NCBI RefSeq assembly: GCF_030505395.1
Contig: NZ_CP130044.1
Location: forward strand, 1,907,001 to 1,971,000
DNA from: Asticcacaulis sp. ZE23SCel15
GTDB lineage: Bacteria; Pseudomonadota; Alphaproteobacteria; Caulobacterales; Caulobacteraceae
Direction: 5' to 3'
Length of the DNA stretch: 64,000 nucleotides
Shown: in pieces, positions 63,180 to 64,000 of the stretch
Layout: every line of letters starts with the position of its first letter
How positions within the stretch are numbered: the stretch's first letter is position 1
The notes under the pieces: model-generated
What the model was told of the DNA's origin: nothing
Databases searched by the model: none
Seen by the model: only the letters and a program-made list of their open reading frames with translations
Made by a program: the position numbers and the translations under genes

Positions 63180-64000
63180 TTAAACGAGGACAAACTGCTC
63201 ACGCTCGAACTGCGGCACATGGAGCAGGGCGTATTGTGATATGTCCATAACAGCAACGGTGCCGCGTTTTGAACATCCACACTGTCGCAGATATTGAGCA
63301 GATCGAGGCCAATGCCGTGAATATCGTCGGGGTCGCTGACATCATCGATAAGGCCGAGTACCCATGGCGTATCGCCGTCTTTGAAATTATGTGTAAGGCA
63401 TTCCAGAACCGGCCAGTCTCTTTGTGCTAGCCCGCGCTCGGCAAAGGCTCTGATGCGAGAGTTTGAGGTGCGAGATATGGAGCGGATGGCCGTAAGACGA
63501 AGGGGTACATCATCCGAAAACGCCAATTCAAAGATTTTAGGGTGAAGGTCGGGCAAAGCGCGAAACCTGAAACATCTTAGATAAAGGCGCTGCTCAACGG
63601 GATCGTCTGATGCGATCAGGGCCGCAAACAGTTTTTGGATGTCCTCATCAGATGCCCTGCGGCCAACACCGGTACCACTAAACTTCGTTTTGAACGGATC
63701 ACTTTGTACGAGCTGAATATAGTCTTCGGTCGAAAGGTGCGGCGTTTCTGTTCGGGTTCGTCCGACATTAACAGATAGCCATCTGTCCGCATTACCCTGT
63801 CGATATAGGCGTGCACACCCCTATCAGTTTGGGCTGCCTGATCGAAGGCTTTCGTAACGTTGTCTTTTCCCAGTTTGTCCGCATAGTGCGACAAAAACCA
63901 GTTGTCTTCGCGGTATTCAGGGTTCTCAGCCAGATAGTGACCAATGTGTGAGGCCGAGAATATCAATCCTTCCACGCCGTTCAGATCGACAATGTGGTGA
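63180..64000 (-). pseudogene. HEAT-like helical protein, frame broken twice, continues past the window
   Basis: The frame is open at the right edge (HHIVDLNGVEGLIFSASHIG), so the start lies outside. The first part runs to about ARTDGYLLMSDEPEQKRR, then the coding frame jumps between roughly 63731 and 63800 to one reading LSTEDYIQLVQSDPFKTKFSG; a second jump at about 63255-63290 leads to GTVAVMDISQYALLHVPQF and a stop at 63180. Each jump needs one extra base. Helical pairs such as LHPKIFELAFSDDVPLRLTAIRSISRT suggest HEAT-like repeats. Sequence errors or decay; function unknown. Confidence 0.6.

Noticed and set aside
1-64000. CRISPR arrays, tRNA or rRNA genes, insertion sequences, prophage genes
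   Set aside because: No regular spacer array, cloverleaf, rRNA-like sequence, transposase or phage protein was recognised on either strand.

Overview
The window reads as a GC-rich chromosomal segment of an alphaproteobacterium, most likely a member of the Caulobacteraceae close to Asticcacaulis. This rests on the three TonB-dependent receptors, the Tat-exported and serine-linker lipoproteins, the alphaproteobacterial SOS box (GTTC-N7-GTTC) on uvrB, and the overall similarity of the proteins as I recall the families; no search was run. I see no rRNA, tRNA, CRISPR array, prophage or insertion sequence.

Layout. 1-2.1 kb: end of a DUF4126 membrane protein, an FAD disulfide oxidoreductase and a periplasmic cytochrome c. 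2.2-4.6 kb: a large-subunit catalase and, divergent from it, a strong candidate small RNA. 4.6-8.0 kb: opgG/D-opgH for periplasmic glucans. 8.0-11.7 kb: a hexuronate-type transporter behind a GntR-like operator, and a polysaccharide flippase. 12-16.2 kb: a surface-type lipoprotein and a TonB receptor behind a possible PhoB-type promoter. 16.3-20.7 kb: a siderophore receptor with PepSY and membrane partners, with Fur-like boxes. 20.8-29.6 kb: a galactan-use locus (GH2 beta-galactosidase, STN-type TonB receptor, FecR, FecI and a frameshifted GH53 galactanase). 29.7-38.2 kb: dusA and scattered single genes (pyridoxamine-oxidase-like, retropepsin-like, chemoreceptor, SleB-like hydrolase) mixed with intergenic repeats and one AT-rich orphan. 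38.9-49.3 kb: uvrB, small conserved proteins, a pterin/folate operon, a Nudix hydrolase, a broken acyltransferase and uvrC. 49.4-55.4 kb: pgsA, a three-part ABC exporter with a frameshifted permease, an acyltransferase and a YefM-YoeB toxin-antitoxin pair. 55.5-59.2 kb: nadABC behind a perfect inverted repeat. 59.4-64 kb: dps, arfB, a GNAT acetyltransferase, a GH10 xylanase lipoprotein and a frame-disrupted HEAT-like gene that leaves the window.

How parts fit. The locus at 20.8-29.6 kb looks like a self-contained galactan system in which the outer-membrane receptor, whose N-terminal STN domain can signal, would tell FecR/FecI that galactan fragments are present; endogalactanase and beta-galactosidase then degrade them. 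The xylanase and the hexuronate transporter suggest a plant-polymer lifestyle. The 12-16 kb and 16-20.7 kb blocks look like nutrient-scarcity modules (phosphate and iron respectively, by promoter motif only).

Three genes (28.2, 46.1 and 50.8 kb) each carry one surplus base that breaks an otherwise intact frame, and the last gene seems to lack single bases at two places. Sequencing or assembly error is at least as likely as real decay. The least expected items are the small RNA candidate at 4.47 kb, two short genes at 34.1 and 45.4 kb, and the promoter elements at 11.9, 38.9 and 59.2 kb.
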